From Methylomonas sp. (GTDB lineage Bacteria > Pseudomonadota > Gammaproteobacteria > Methylococcales > Methylomonadaceae), in the NCBI GenBank assembly GCA_026989395.1, contig JALSJK010000001.1, forward strand, positions 1-36,037: a stretch of DNA of 36,037 bases, written 5' to 3'. The first letter of the stretch is position 1. Each line of letters starts with the position of its first letter. The position numbers and the translations under genes were made by a program. Shown here one piece after another: positions 1 to 7,826 of this stretch. Below the pieces are notes generated by a model. The model saw nothing but the letters and a program-made list of their open reading frames with translations, made no database searches and had not been told where the DNA came from.

Positions 1-157
1 TTTCTTCAAGACTTAGGTGTTTGTAGCTCATTGTTAGCCTCTGTGAATAGCTTGGTAACTGTTTACATTGTACACCTGAGTCTTGATCCTAATACTAAGG
101 TGTATTGCTTTCAGTTACATACAGAGGTTATGCACTTATTATACGAATCCAGGTTTT

Positions 158-1060
158 ATGAAATTACCTACAGTAAAACAATTACTTTATTTAGTGGCTT
201 TGGATGAACACCGGCATTTTGGCAAAGCCGCCAAATCCTGCTTTATTTCACAGTCCGGATTTAGTATTGCGATTAAAGAACTAGAGGACTTATTGCAAGT
301 TCAATTAGTCGATCGGACCAATAAGTCTGTAACAATAACGGCGATAGGTAAGCAAGTGGTTACTAAGGCACGCTTGTGTTTGCAAGAACTTGAGTTGCTA
401 GCCGAAATTCCTAGAGATTCGCAATATCCATTATCAGGAAAATTAGTTTTAGGTGTTATTCCTACCATTGCACCTTTTTTGATGCCTTTATTAATGGAAC
501 CCATTCGTACCCAGTTTCCAGCTTTGAAATTATTTTTAAAAGAACAGACTACGCAATTACTTTATGATGAATTAATGGCCGGTTATATTGATTTAATGCT
601 GGTTGCTTTACCTTATGAGTTCAAACATGTCGATGTCATGCCTTTGTTCAAGGATCGTTTTATGCTGGCCTGCCATACTCATACCAAGTGGATTAATAAA
701 CAAAAAAAGCTGGTCGATCAGTTACAGGAGGACAGTGTTTTATTACTAGAAGATGGCCATTGTTTACGCGAACATACATTATTAGCCTGTAAATTATTGC
801 ATACTAACAAAGTGAATCAATTTGCTGCGACCAGTATTCACACCTTGTTACAAATGGTTGAAATTGATTTGGGGGTGACTTTTATACCAAAAATGGCTCA
901 AAATTCGGCGCTGCTGGCAAATTCAAAGCTTGAGGTATATCCATTTGATAATCAAAGCTATCGTGAAATTGGTCTGGTTTGGCGAAAAAACAGCAGCCAT
1001 GATGAGGAGTTTCGTTGTTTTGGTGAATTTATTCAAAGAACGTATGCTGTAGAAAATTGA
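158..1060 (+). CDS. oxyR: OxyR-type LysR-family peroxide-sensing transcriptional regulator
   Basis: LysR-type DNA-binding regulator of 300 residues, the usual OxyR length. The N-terminal winged helix-turn-helix (about residues 1-60) begins MKLPTVKQLLYLVALDEH, followed by the two-lobed effector domain. The OxyR signature GHCLREHTLLAC is present, with Cys202 and Cys211 nine residues apart, matching E. coli Cys199 and Cys208 that form the H2O2-induced disulphide. This makes OxyR much more likely than a generic LysR protein. An in-frame ATG at 83 would add 25 residues unlike the family, so the start at 158 is preferred on alignment; its ribosome-binding site is weak. Expected role is activation of peroxide-defence genes. 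No catalase or peroxiredoxin gene lies beside it in this window. Confidence 0.9.
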   Translation: MKLPTVKQLLYLVALDEHRHFGKAAKSCFISQSGFSIAIKELEDLLQVQLVDRTNKSVTITAIGKQVVTKARLCLQELELLAEIPRDSQYPLSGKLVLGVIPTIAPFLMPLLMEPIRTQFPALKLFLKEQTTQLLYDELMAGYIDLMLVALPYEFKHVDVMPLFKDRFMLACHTHTKWINKQKKLVDQLQEDSVLLLEDGHCLREHTLLACKLLHTNKVNQFAATSIHTLLQMVEIDLGVTFIPKMAQNSALLANSKLEVYPFDNQSYREIGLVWRKNSSHDEEFRCFGEFIQRTYAVEN

Positions 1061-1072
1061 GAAAAGAATGAA

Positions 1073-1225
1073 TCAATCTTCATAGATTGTATCAATCAGA
1101 CCTTTAAACCAGCGCGGTCTGAAAATAACGGCATATAAACAAATCATGCTGGTGATTGGGAACGGACCCATACCAATGACGATCATAAAAATGAGAAATA
1201 AAGCGGTGTAGATCCGTGTTTTCAT
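1073..1225 (-). CDS. small hydrophobic membrane protein, 50 aa, unknown function
   Basis: A 50-residue ORF on the minus strand between oxyR and nfeD. It begins MKTRIYTALFLIFMIVIGMG and ends in a charged tail (LIDTIYED). Residues 6-36 are strongly hydrophobic, broken by a GPFP turn at about 20-23, so it could be one long or two short membrane segments. The stretch FRPRWFKGLID after the hydrophobic part looks like a cytoplasmic, positively charged anchor. No good Shine-Dalgarno is seen. I do not recognise the family. It is called because start-to-stop composition is protein-like, it fills an otherwise empty gap, and it does not overlap neighbours. It faces away from nfeD, so the 85 bp between them could hold divergent promoters. 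Confidence 0.5.
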   Translation of the reverse strand: MKTRIYTALFLIFMIVIGMGPFPITSMICLYAVIFRPRWFKGLIDTIYED

Positions 1226-1253
1226 GGTTTGAAATTATTCGCCTTGGTTCTAA

Positions 1254-1282
1254 TTGCAGTCATGCGTCAGTAAGCGTACACT
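1254..1282 (+). promoter_or_regulatory. candidate sigma70 promoter for the nfeD operon
   Basis: TTGCAG at 1254-1259 and TACACT at 1277-1282 are separated by 17 bp, about 28 bp before the nfeD start. Both hexamers match the consensus only in part. A purine-rich stretch (gcggggg) serves as ribosome-binding site just before the ATG. Confidence 0.3.
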
Positions 1283-1309
1283 CAAATTAAGTTTACAACA
1301 AGCGGGGGT

Positions 1310-2719
1310 ATGATGCCTGCAATTATTCAGTCCAATATCGTTTGGTTTCTGAGCGTAGTAATCATGATATTTCAGAGTGCATTTGCAATTGACGAAGGCA
1401 ATGCACATGGCAACCAAAACAATTTTGAACCCCAGAAAATCGTTCAGTTACAAATTGATGGCCCTGTTGGGCCTGCAACTTCAGATTATTTGACCAGAAA
1501 TCTGGATAAAGCAGCCGATCTACACGTATTATTTGTACTTATTCGTATTGATACGCCGGGAGGGCTTGATACCTCGATGCGAGAGATAATAAAAAAAATT
1601 ATTGCCTCACCGGTTCCCGTTGTAAGTTTTGTTGCGCCGAGTGGTGCCAGAGCGGCGAGCGCAGGAACCTATATTCTGTATGCCAGCCATATCGCTGCTA
1701 TGGCGCCGGCCACCAATTTAGGTGCTGCAACTCCCGTGCAACTAATTAATCCAGGTCAACTGGGTAAAGACAAGCCCTCTGGGAAGGAAACCCAGGACCA
1801 ACAACCAAATGTGATTATCGATGACCCCATGGCGCATAAAGTTATCAATGATGCGGTTGCCTATATTCGCGGCTTGGCAAAAATGCGCGGTAGAAACGAA
1901 CAATGGGCCGAGAAAGCAGTACGAGAAGCGGCGAGTCTACCTTCTGAAGAAGCATTGATTCATCACGTCATTGATATTTTAGCCGCTAATGAGACTGATT
2001 TAATCCGGCAGTTGGATCAACGAAAAATTAATGTACTGGGACAGGAAGTAACCCTACATACGCAGCATGCAGTTATCGAAAAGATTGACCCTGACTGGCG
2101 TAGTGAACTTCTTGCGGTCATAACCAACCCCAATGTTGCTTACATTTTGATGTTGATAGGGATTTATGGGTTGATTTTAGAATTTTACAATCCCGGAAGC
2201 GTGGTGCCTGGTACGGTTGGTGCGATATGCCTACTATTGGCATTATTTGCCTTTCAGGTTTTACCCATTAACTATGCAGGAATGGCATTAATTATTTTTG
2301 GAATTGCCCTGATGATAGCTGAGGCATTTGTGCCCAGTATTGGTGTGCTTGGATTTGGCGGCGTTGCTTCGTTTGTCATCGGTTCAATAATTTTGATGGA
2401 TACTGATGCTCCCGGTTTTGGTATTAATTTAGGATTAGTAGCTGGATTAGCCTTAAGCAGCGCCTTGTTTTTAATATTGGCACTGGGTTTATTAGTGAAA
2501 TCAAGGCAAGTTCCAGTGGTTTCAGGTCGAGAGGCATTAATAGGTGAAACAGGACAAGCGCTAGAAGATTTTGATGTAATCGGTATGGTTAGGGTTCATA
2601 GCGAAAACTGGCGGGCTAGGTCGGAAAGGCCGATTCATAAAAATGAAAAAGTGATTGTTTATGATATTGATGGTTTAACCTTGCTGGTGAAGCCTTTGCA
2701 ACAACCAAAACAGGAGTAA
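1310..2719 (+). CDS. NfeD family membrane-bound ClpP-class serine protease
   Basis: Long-form NfeD (NfeD1b type), 469 aa. Order: signal/anchor at residues 8-26; ClpP-like protease domain about 45-230 with [10 protein letters not shown], then the nucleophile in ASAGTY (Ser117) and a probable catalytic Lys177 in [12 protein letters not shown]; four or five membrane helices at about 265-405; and a C-terminal OB-fold NfeD domain at about 405-465 ([18 protein letters not shown]). In archaeal homologues this protease cleaves the C-terminal tail of the partner stomatin, which fits the slipin gene next door. ATGs at 1310 and 1313 are both possible starts. The stop codon abuts the next gene (TAATG), so co-translation is likely. 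Confidence 0.88.
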   Translation: MMPAIIQSNIVWFLSVVIMIFQSAFAIDEGNAHGNQNNFEPQKIVQLQIDGPVGPATSDYLTRNLDKAADLHVLFVLIRIDTPGGLDTSMREIIKKIIASPVPVVSFVAPSGARAASAGTYILYASHIAAMAPATNLGAATPVQLINPGQLGKDKPSGKETQDQQPNVIIDDPMAHKVINDAVAYIRGLAKMRGRNEQWAEKAVREAASLPSEEALIHHVIDILAANETDLIRQLDQRKINVLGQEVTLHTQHAVIEKIDPDWRSELLAVITNPNVAYILMLIGIYGLILEFYNPGSVVPGTVGAICLLLALFAFQVLPINYAGMALIIFGIALMIAEAFVPSIGVLGFGGVASFVIGSIILMDTDAPGFGINLGLVAGLALSSALFLILALGLLVKSRQVPVVSGREALIGETGQALEDFDVIGMVRVHSENWRARSERPIHKNEKVIVYDIDGLTLLVKPLQQPKQE

Positions 2720-2724
2720 TGATC

Positions 2725-3465
2725 ATGTTGAGTTATTTTACTTATGTATCTCTGGGTATTCTTTTTATTATTTTAATTAGCGCCTTCCGTATTTTACGGG
2801 AATATGAGCGAGGCGTTATCTTCATGCTTGGTCGATTTTACAAAGTTAAAGGGCCAGGTTTCATTATTGTTATCCCCTTGATACAGCAAATGGTTAAGGT
2901 GGATTTACGAACCATTGTCATGGATGTACCCACTCAGGATGTTATTTCCCGAGATAATGTGTCGGTCAAGGTTAACGCCGTGGTTTATTTCCGGGTGATT
3001 GATCCCGATAAGGCCATTATTCAGGTAGAAAATTATTATGATGCGACCAGCCAATTAGCTCAAACGACCTTAAGATCAGTACTAGGCCAGCATGATTTGG
3101 ATGAAATGCTTTCCAGTCGGGACAAATTAAACGTAGATATTCAGGAAATTCTTGATGTCCAAACAGATGCCTGGGGGATAAAGGTCGCAAATGTTGAAAT
3201 TAAACATGTAGATTTGGATGAAAGTATGATTCGTGCGATTGCTAAACAAGCGGAAGCCGAGCGGGAGCGTCGAGCAAAAATTATTCATGCGGAAGGTGAA
3301 ATGCAGGCTTCAGCAAAATTACTGGAAGCAGCGACTATTTTGTCAAAGCAACCTCAAGCCATTCAGCTTAGATATTTACAAACATTGACAGAAATAGCGG
3401 GGGAAAAATCCTCAACTATTGTTTTCCCGCTTCCTATTGATCTTTTAAAATCGAGTAAAACATAA
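2725..3465 (+). CDS. slipin (stomatin/prohibitin-family membrane scaffold)
   Basis: SPFH/band-7 protein of the bacterial slipin type, about 246 aa. An N-terminal membrane segment ([13 protein letters not shown]) is followed by the slipin hallmark [14 protein letters not shown], the SPFH core, and a C-terminal coiled-coil helix rich in Ala/Glu/Arg ([19 protein letters not shown]). It likely forms oligomeric inner-membrane assemblies and is the partner or substrate of the NfeD protease upstream; that pairing is well known. An ATG at 2719 overlaps the nfeD stop, but AGGAG at 2712-2716 sits only two bases from it and eight from the ATG at 2725, so 2725 is preferred. The gene is followed without a gap by the kinase gene. 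Confidence 0.88.
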   Translation: MLSYFTYVSLGILFIILISAFRILREYERGVIFMLGRFYKVKGPGFIIVIPLIQQMVKVDLRTIVMDVPTQDVISRDNVSVKVNAVVYFRVIDPDKAIIQVENYYDATSQLAQTTLRSVLGQHDLDEMLSSRDKLNVDIQEILDVQTDAWGIKVANVEIKHVDLDESMIRAIAKQAEAERERRAKIIHAEGEMQASAKLLEAATILSKQPQAIQLRYLQTLTEIAGEKSSTIVFPLPIDLLKSSKT

Positions 3466-5025
3466 ATGAATGATTTACTGACAATGAATGTGTTACTTGA
3501 AAACTTGCAAAATCCTGCGCTTTATCCTCATTCGGTGGCTCAATTTGAGGTGCTAGAAACTCATATTTCTTGGGTATTACTGACGGGTGATTATGCCTAT
3601 AAAATCAAGAAGCCAGTTAATTTCGGGTTTCTGGACTTTTCAACCCTGGGCAAAAGACATCATTATTGTGATGAAGAACTGCGTCTTAATCGGCGCTTGG
3701 CGCCAGAACTATATCTTGAAGTTGTTGTAATAACTGGAGACGAAGAGGAGCCACAGATTAATGGAAATGGACCGATTCTTGAATATGCTGTAAAAATGAG
3801 GCAATTTCCACAATCGAATGTACTGAATAATTTGTTAAAGTCTGAGCAGCTCAGTGTAGAACATCTCGATGAGTTGGCCAATGTCATTGCAAATTTTCAT
3901 GCAAATGTGGAAATTGCCGATGAATCCATGAATTTTGGCTCACCAGAAAAAATTATAAAACCCATACTGGAAAATTTTATACAGATTCGTCAATCCCTGA
4001 TTCATCCACTCAACGAGGGATTAAGGTTGCTGGAAGAATGGAGCAAACTTGAACATCAGCGCCTTGTTGCAGTTTTTGAATACCGAAAAAAACAGGGTTT
4101 TATCCGAGAATGCCATGGTGATTTGCATCTGGCTAATATTGTACTTTTTGACAACAAAATCATTCCTTTTGACGGAATTGAATTTAATAATAACTTGCGC
4201 TGGATTGATGTGATGAGCGAGCTGGCTTTTTTGGTGATGGACCTCAAAGCCCACCAGCGACAGGATTTTGGATTTCGGGTTTTGAACAGCTATTTGGAGC
4301 AAACAGGCGATTACTGGGGTTTACAGATATTTCGATTTTATTGCGTTTATCGGGCCATGGTTAGAGCCAAAATAAATATCCTGAATTGTCAACAGCACAA
4401 AGATGAACAAAGTTTTTCCAAAGCGTACCAGGAATACAATAATTATCTTCAATTGGCATCTGAATATACCCAAACAACTTCCAGAAAACTGGTTATTTGT
4501 CATGGTTTTTCTGGTTCCGGAAAAACCGTTGTTTCCCAGTTATTGTTACAGCATTTACCTGGAATACGAATTCGATCAGATGTGGAAAGGAAACGATTGT
4601 TTGGAATGGAACCTGAAACGCGAAGTCACTCCAGCCCCAAAAGTGGATTGTATTCGCCAGAAATTAATCAGCAAACCTATCTGCGTTTGTTGGAACTGGC
4701 AAAAAGTATCTTAACTTCGGGTTTTTCAGTCATTGTTGATGCGACATTTTTAAAACATCAGCAACGGCGGCTGTTCCAGAATTTAGCGTTGGAGCTTGAT
4801 GTTCCCTTATCTATTGTTTCATGCCAGGCCAAGGATTCTGTTTTGCGGCAACGGGTGATTAATAGAGAACGGGTTGGTAAAGATGCTTCAGAAGCTGGCG
4901 TTGCAGTTTTAGAACTACAAATGCGGGAAATTCAGCCATTGTTGCCCGAAGAAAAAAAAGCGGCTGTTATTGTGAATACGGCAAAGGAAATTCAGATTGA
5001 CAAAGTTATAAAAAAATTACAATAA
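3466..5025 (+). CDS. fused aminoglycoside-phosphotransferase-like / P-loop kinase protein (COG2187-COG0645 type)
   Basis: Two-domain protein of 519 aa. Residues about 20-330 resemble the APH/choline-kinase-like fold: AYKIKKPVNFGFLDFSTL near the N-terminus and the catalytic loop CHGDLHLANI (His217-Gly-Asp219), then the metal site PFDGIEFN. Residues about 340-519 form an AAA/P-loop kinase with Walker A GFSGSGKT at 347-354 and a lid-like segment RINRERVG-type (VINRERVGKDASEAG). Such fusions are common in proteobacteria, but their substrate is not known to me; the aminoglycoside name reflects fold only and is not evidence of resistance. The ATG directly follows the slipin stop, so it belongs to the nfeD-slipin operon. 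An internal ATG at 3484 is an alternative start. Confidence 0.82.
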   Translation: MNDLLTMNVLLENLQNPALYPHSVAQFEVLETHISWVLLTGDYAYKIKKPVNFGFLDFSTLGKRHHYCDEELRLNRRLAPELYLEVVVITGDEEEPQINGNGPILEYAVKMRQFPQSNVLNNLLKSEQLSVEHLDELANVIANFHANVEIADESMNFGSPEKIIKPILENFIQIRQSLIHPLNEGLRLLEEWSKLEHQRLVAVFEYRKKQGFIRECHGDLHLANIVLFDNKIIPFDGIEFNNNLRWIDVMSELAFLVMDLKAHQRQDFGFRVLNSYLEQTGDYWGLQIFRFYCVYRAMVRAKINILNCQQHKDEQSFSKAYQEYNNYLQLASEYTQTTSRKLVICHGFSGSGKTVVSQLLLQHLPGIRIRSDVERKRLFGMEPETRSHSSPKSGLYSPEINQQTYLRLLELAKSILTSGFSVIVDATFLKHQQRRLFQNLALELDVPLSIVSCQAKDSVLRQRVINRERVGKDASEAGVAVLELQMREIQPLLPEEKKAAVIVNTAKEIQIDKVIKKLQ

Positions 5026-5074
5026 GCAGCAATTGTAGACAGAAAGCTTAATAGATTATGCAACTAAATGAGTT

Positions 5075-5863
5075 TTAGGCTTCCAGCGGTGACTCCCGAA
5101 ATGTTACGTCAATAATAATATCAATCAGCTTGAGCACATCATCACTTTTTCTTGCATCGATTGGAACTACGGGCCATTGCATATCAAATTTTTTCATAAA
5201 TCGCTTATAGTCGGCAATATCATGTTTATTATTTACATCGAAATGGGTAATGCCAACAACGGCGTGATTAGATTGTAAAAATTCCTGGTTGTGGGTTAGA
5301 TAAAAATTCAAGTCTTCAAGCGGTGATTTTTGATTATTATTGATTAGTATGATCAAGCCGCTGGCACCTTCCGTTAAAATTGCCCCCATAAAACTGAATC
5401 TTTTTTGTCCTGGGGTGCCATATAAATGGATTTTGCTTTTTAACTGATGGTTATAAGTGCCATAATCCATCGAGGTGGTTGTCGTTTCTTTGAGCAAAGC
5501 GGTTTCGTCGGACGGTACGGTCTCTGTTGTGATGGGATCTGAGTCACTAATTGCACCGATTGCGGTGGTTTTGCCAGCACCAACACTTCCCGTGATAACC
5601 AGTTTTACTTGCGACGGAATTCTCACGTTATTATTTTTTTTTGTGGTTGTTTTGGGTGATTGTATAATTTTTTCTTGATAGTTTGCCGCTATTTCAGAGT
5701 TCTGAATTGCAGCAGGGACAAAAATCTTGGATTTTTGTTTGGTTTTGGGATGTTTGCGTTTCGCTTTAGCAGGCCTTTTTTTAGATTTAGTTTTCCTTGA
5801 TTCAGGCTGTTCATCTGTTTGCTTTTTTCGGAAAAAAGAGGTGAATTTGTTGAAAAAACTCAT
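5075..5863 (-). CDS. small Ras-like GTPase with N-terminal amphipathic/basic extension
   Basis: 262 aa, of which about residues 85-255 form a small GTPase domain: P-loop GSVGAGKTT (92-100), YGTPGQ (148-153) replacing the classical DxxG, THFD (206-209) as the specificity motif in place of NKxD, and PIDARK (234-239) as the G5-like loop. This matches the bacterial GTPase family of actinobacterial CvnD and relatives of MglA. Unlike its paralogue at 7281 it carries an 84-residue extension: an F/K-rich amphipathic start (MSFFNKFTSFFRKK) and a Lys/Arg-dense linker at 24-46, which could bind membrane or nucleic acid. It is convergent with the kinase gene and divergent from the TPR gene, whose 259-bp shared upstream region probably holds its promoter. 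The cellular role is unknown. Confidence 0.82.
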   Translation of the reverse strand: MSFFNKFTSFFRKKQTDEQPESRKTKSKKRPAKAKRKHPKTKQKSKIFVPAAIQNSEIAANYQEKIIQSPKTTTKKNNNVRIPSQVKLVITGSVGAGKTTAIGAISDSDPITTETVPSDETALLKETTTTSMDYGTYNHQLKSKIHLYGTPGQKRFSFMGAILTEGASGLIILINNNQKSPLEDLNFYLTHNQEFLQSNHAVVGITHFDVNNKHDIADYKRFMKKFDMQWPVVPIDARKSDDVLKLIDIIIDVTFRESPLEA

Positions 5864-6026
5864 GATGTTATAAAAAGAAATTCAATTAATATAAGACTTC
5901 TAATAGTGATACCCTGATGTCGCAAAACAATGGAACATTTTGCTCAAATGGTCGTCAAGTTATGATGTTTAGTATAGAATCATATGACCAATAGTTGCTT
6001 TTTTTACAAATCTTACCATTAAAAAG

Positions 6027-6042
6027 TGTGATCTGGTTCACA
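6027..6042 (+). promoter_or_regulatory. perfect CRP/Vfr-type binding site
   Basis: TGTGA-tctggt-TCACA, an exact match to the TGTGA-N6-TCACA core of CRP/Vfr sites, flanked by A-rich sequence on the left and AT-rich on the right. Its centre lies about 88 bp before the TPR gene start and about 170 bp before the GTPase start on the other strand, so it could serve either gene. No convincing -10 box was found at the classical class I or class II distance on the plus strand. Confidence 0.6.
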
Positions 6043-6122
6043 TAATTATTGTAGCAAATAGAAAAAGTGTAAATACAAACTATCTTTCCTTAAATATTAA
6101 TTAAGATTAACTGGTAAAGAAA

Positions 6123-6836
6123 ATGGCATTAAATTCTTCATTGTTAGTTACTGGAGAAAAGGCTGATGAAGAACAGGTTTTTTCTGATACAAGTTTTGTT
6201 TTCTCAAAGTATGATAAACATCAGTTTCCCCTGCATCATATTCTAGAGGATGAAGATATTCTGGATAATTTGGTTCATGAAATAACCAAAAGGCCAAAAA
6301 ATCTGATTACCCATATTCAGCGTATCAATTTTTGCTATAAACGGAATAGCTCAGAGCAGCTATTTGCGGCACTTTCTGATTTTTTTAGGGTTTTAGAGCA
6401 TAAAGGTATTGAGATTAGTCGCCGGATGTTTGCAGGTGTCAAAAATAAGTTAGCGCCTGATCGAGAAGAACAATTACGCCAATATTTAGATAATCGGGCT
6501 GAACTCACGGAAAATCAGTTCTGCGTTCTAGGGAAAGGCATCATAGGTACTGTTAATTTGGTCCAACAAATTTATTCAGCAGGAGAACAGGAACATGATC
6601 CGTTGGTATTGGCCCGTGATTATATTGAATATAGTCAATTGGATGAAGCTAAACGAGTTTTAGAAAAAGCAATCGTAGAAATTTCAAAAAGGGAAGCATT
6701 ACATGTTGAACTCTTGAGGCTTTACAAGGCAACAAAAGATATTAGCGGTTTTCATAAAATGTATGAAGCATTAAAAGCGCTTAATAATCCGATGCAGGAT
6801 GAATGGGATCGAATGAATGAATATTTTAAGGCCTGA
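6123..6836 (+). CDS. tetratricopeptide-like protein with FimV-type C-terminal segment
   Basis: 237 aa, no signal peptide or membrane segment, so cytoplasmic. The first 135 residues are mostly charged helix without a family I recognise (LEDEDILDNLVHEITKRPK, then FAALSDFFRVLEHKGIEISR). Residues about 165-230 carry a TPR-like unit (LARDYIEYSQLDEAKRVLEK, followed by ELLRLYKATKDISGFHKMYE) that resembles the repeat at the C-terminus of FimV, where LAKAYIDMGDAEAAKNIAEE occurs in this same window. A role as adaptor in polar or pilus organisation is an inference from that similarity and from the GTPase genes on both sides. A perfect CRP-type site lies upstream. The ribosome-binding site is weak (aaagaa). 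Confidence 0.75.
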   Translation: MALNSSLLVTGEKADEEQVFSDTSFVFSKYDKHQFPLHHILEDEDILDNLVHEITKRPKNLITHIQRINFCYKRNSSEQLFAALSDFFRVLEHKGIEISRRMFAGVKNKLAPDREEQLRQYLDNRAELTENQFCVLGKGIIGTVNLVQQIYSAGEQEHDPLVLARDYIEYSQLDEAKRVLEKAIVEISKREALHVELLRLYKATKDISGFHKMYEALKALNNPMQDEWDRMNEYFKA

Positions 6837-7042
6837 TTAAGTCTTATTTTTTTCTGTTAATTAAAGGTTTTTTTGTATTATTCTGGTTAGCTCCTTTGGC
6901 AATCCATCAGCTTTAGAATTTCTTCTTTAAATCCCCCAAAGGTACAGTGTAGCCTTATGCTAAATGCTGAAAAAGATTTTATAGGGTGAACTGATTGATG
7001 ATTTCTTCAGCATGAAGGTAATTTTTTTGCTTTCATTCTTTT

Positions 7043-7072
7043 TTTCAATAAGATTCAAACAACTTATTGAAA
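7043..7072. repeat. perfect 10-bp inverted repeat with 10-nt loop
   Basis: TTTCAATAAG at 7043-7052 and CTTATTGAAA at 7063-7072 are exact reverse complements around a 10-nt spacer. Neither side is followed by a T-run in the transcribed direction, so it is more like an operator or a structured leader than a terminator. Confidence 0.6.
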
Positions 7073-7100
7073 CCTTCATAACTTTAGCTACTATTGTAAA

Positions 7101-7151
7101 TATACCCAGAAAAATGTGAGGAATGATTCTCATCGGATATTTTTCTGTATA
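7101..7151. promoter_or_regulatory. imperfect dyad with Fur-box-like core
   Basis: CAGAAAAAT (7107-7115) and ATTTTTCTG (7139-7147) are exact reverse complements, with outer tatac/gtata extending the symmetry. The centre reads gaggaatgattctcatc, close to the gammaproteobacterial Fur consensus core GAATGATTCTC but with one extra G in the left half. It lies about 130 bp before the GTPase start. Function is unproven. Confidence 0.3.
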
Positions 7152-7280
7152 AGTATCTTGATAGAAAGTGAGTGTTTTTTATTTTGCAGCATTTTATGAT
7201 GTTGTTATTTTTAATATCCTCAATAAGATAAATTGTTCATAAATTAATCAAAAATTAATTGAGAAAAAATATAATTAATT

Positions 7281-7826
7281 ATGAGCCACAATAAAATCAT
7301 TTTTACTGGCCCGGTTGGCGCAGGGAAAACAACTGCTATTTCTGCGATTAGTGATGAAATACCCGTTACGACCGAGGCATTGGCAAGTGATTTTATTAAA
7401 TTAAAAAAACCCGAGACGACAGTGGCTATGGATTACGGTATCATTAGGGTTAACGGTGGTGAGAAAATTCATCTCTATGGAACGCCAGGGCAAGAACGTT
7501 TTGATTTTATGTGGGATATTTTGACGCATGGGGGGATTGGGTTAATTCTGTTGCTGGATAATACCCGAGCAGATCCTTTTATTGACATGAAGTTTTTTTT
7601 AAATACGTTTAATTCATTCATAAGAAGAACCAAGGTAGCTATTGGCGTCACACAAACTGACTTAAGCCAAACGCCAAGCATAGAATGTTACCGGGAACAA
7701 CTGGATAAGTTAGGGGTGAATTTCCCGGTTTTTTCAATTGATGCACGAAAAAAAAATGATGTTTCAATGCTAGTCCAATCATTGCTCTATTCTCTTGATC
7801 CTGTTTTTGAGGAAAACTATAAGTGA
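7281..7826 (+). CDS. small Ras-like GTPase, roadblock-associated
   Basis: 181 aa, a minimal GTPase domain with no extension. Motifs: P-loop GPVGAGKTT (10-18), switch I threonines about 46-47 followed by AMDYG, YGTPGQERF (66-74), TQTD (124-127) as the base-specificity motif and SIDARK (152-157). It is clearly paralogous to the GTPase at 5075-5863. Families of this type (MglA, CvnD, the so-called Rup groups) work with roadblock/LC7 proteins that act as regulators or GTPase-activating partners, and a roadblock-like protein is encoded directly downstream. The stop overlaps the next start as GTGA, implying translational coupling. The upstream region is long and AT-rich with dyads that may bind a regulator. 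Confidence 0.86.
   Translation: MSHNKIIFTGPVGAGKTTAISAISDEIPVTTEALASDFIKLKKPETTVAMDYGIIRVNGGEKIHLYGTPGQERFDFMWDILTHGGIGLILLLDNTRADPFIDMKFFLNTFNSFIRRTKVAIGVTQTDLSQTPSIECYREQLDKLGVNFPVFSIDARKKNDVSMLVQSLLYSLDPVFEENYK

Larger units (their letters stand above)
6839..7280. other. 444-bp AT-rich intergenic region with two inverted repeats
   Basis: No convincing gene is seen here. It contains a perfect 10-bp inverted repeat (7043-7072), a longer imperfect dyad (7101-7151), and T-rich tracts just after the TPR gene stop. The second dyad encloses gaatgattctcat, which resembles half of a Fur box. The promoter of the downstream GTPase operon presumably lies in this stretch, but I could not fix its -35 and -10 boxes. 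Confidence 0.6.

Noticed and set aside
1-157. partial gene or promoter at the left edge
   Set aside because: No continuous frame with protein-like content and no convincing -35/-10 pair could be supported before oxyR.
3466-5025. aminoglycoside resistance gene
   Set aside because: Only the fold and HGDLH loop are shared with phosphotransferases; the fused layout and operon point to a housekeeping kinase of unknown substrate.
6837-6870. terminator after the TPR gene (T-run at 6844)
   Set aside because: The T-run is present but no stable stem precedes it.
7043-7072. inverted repeat considered as a rho-independent terminator
   Set aside because: No T-run follows on the plus strand, and on the minus strand it is followed by A-rich sequence.
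7012-7119. 35-codon ORF beginning MKVIFLLSFFF in the intergenic gap
   Set aside because: No ribosome-binding site, poor codon composition, and its hydrophobicity is explained by T-rich DNA; it also spans the inverted repeat.
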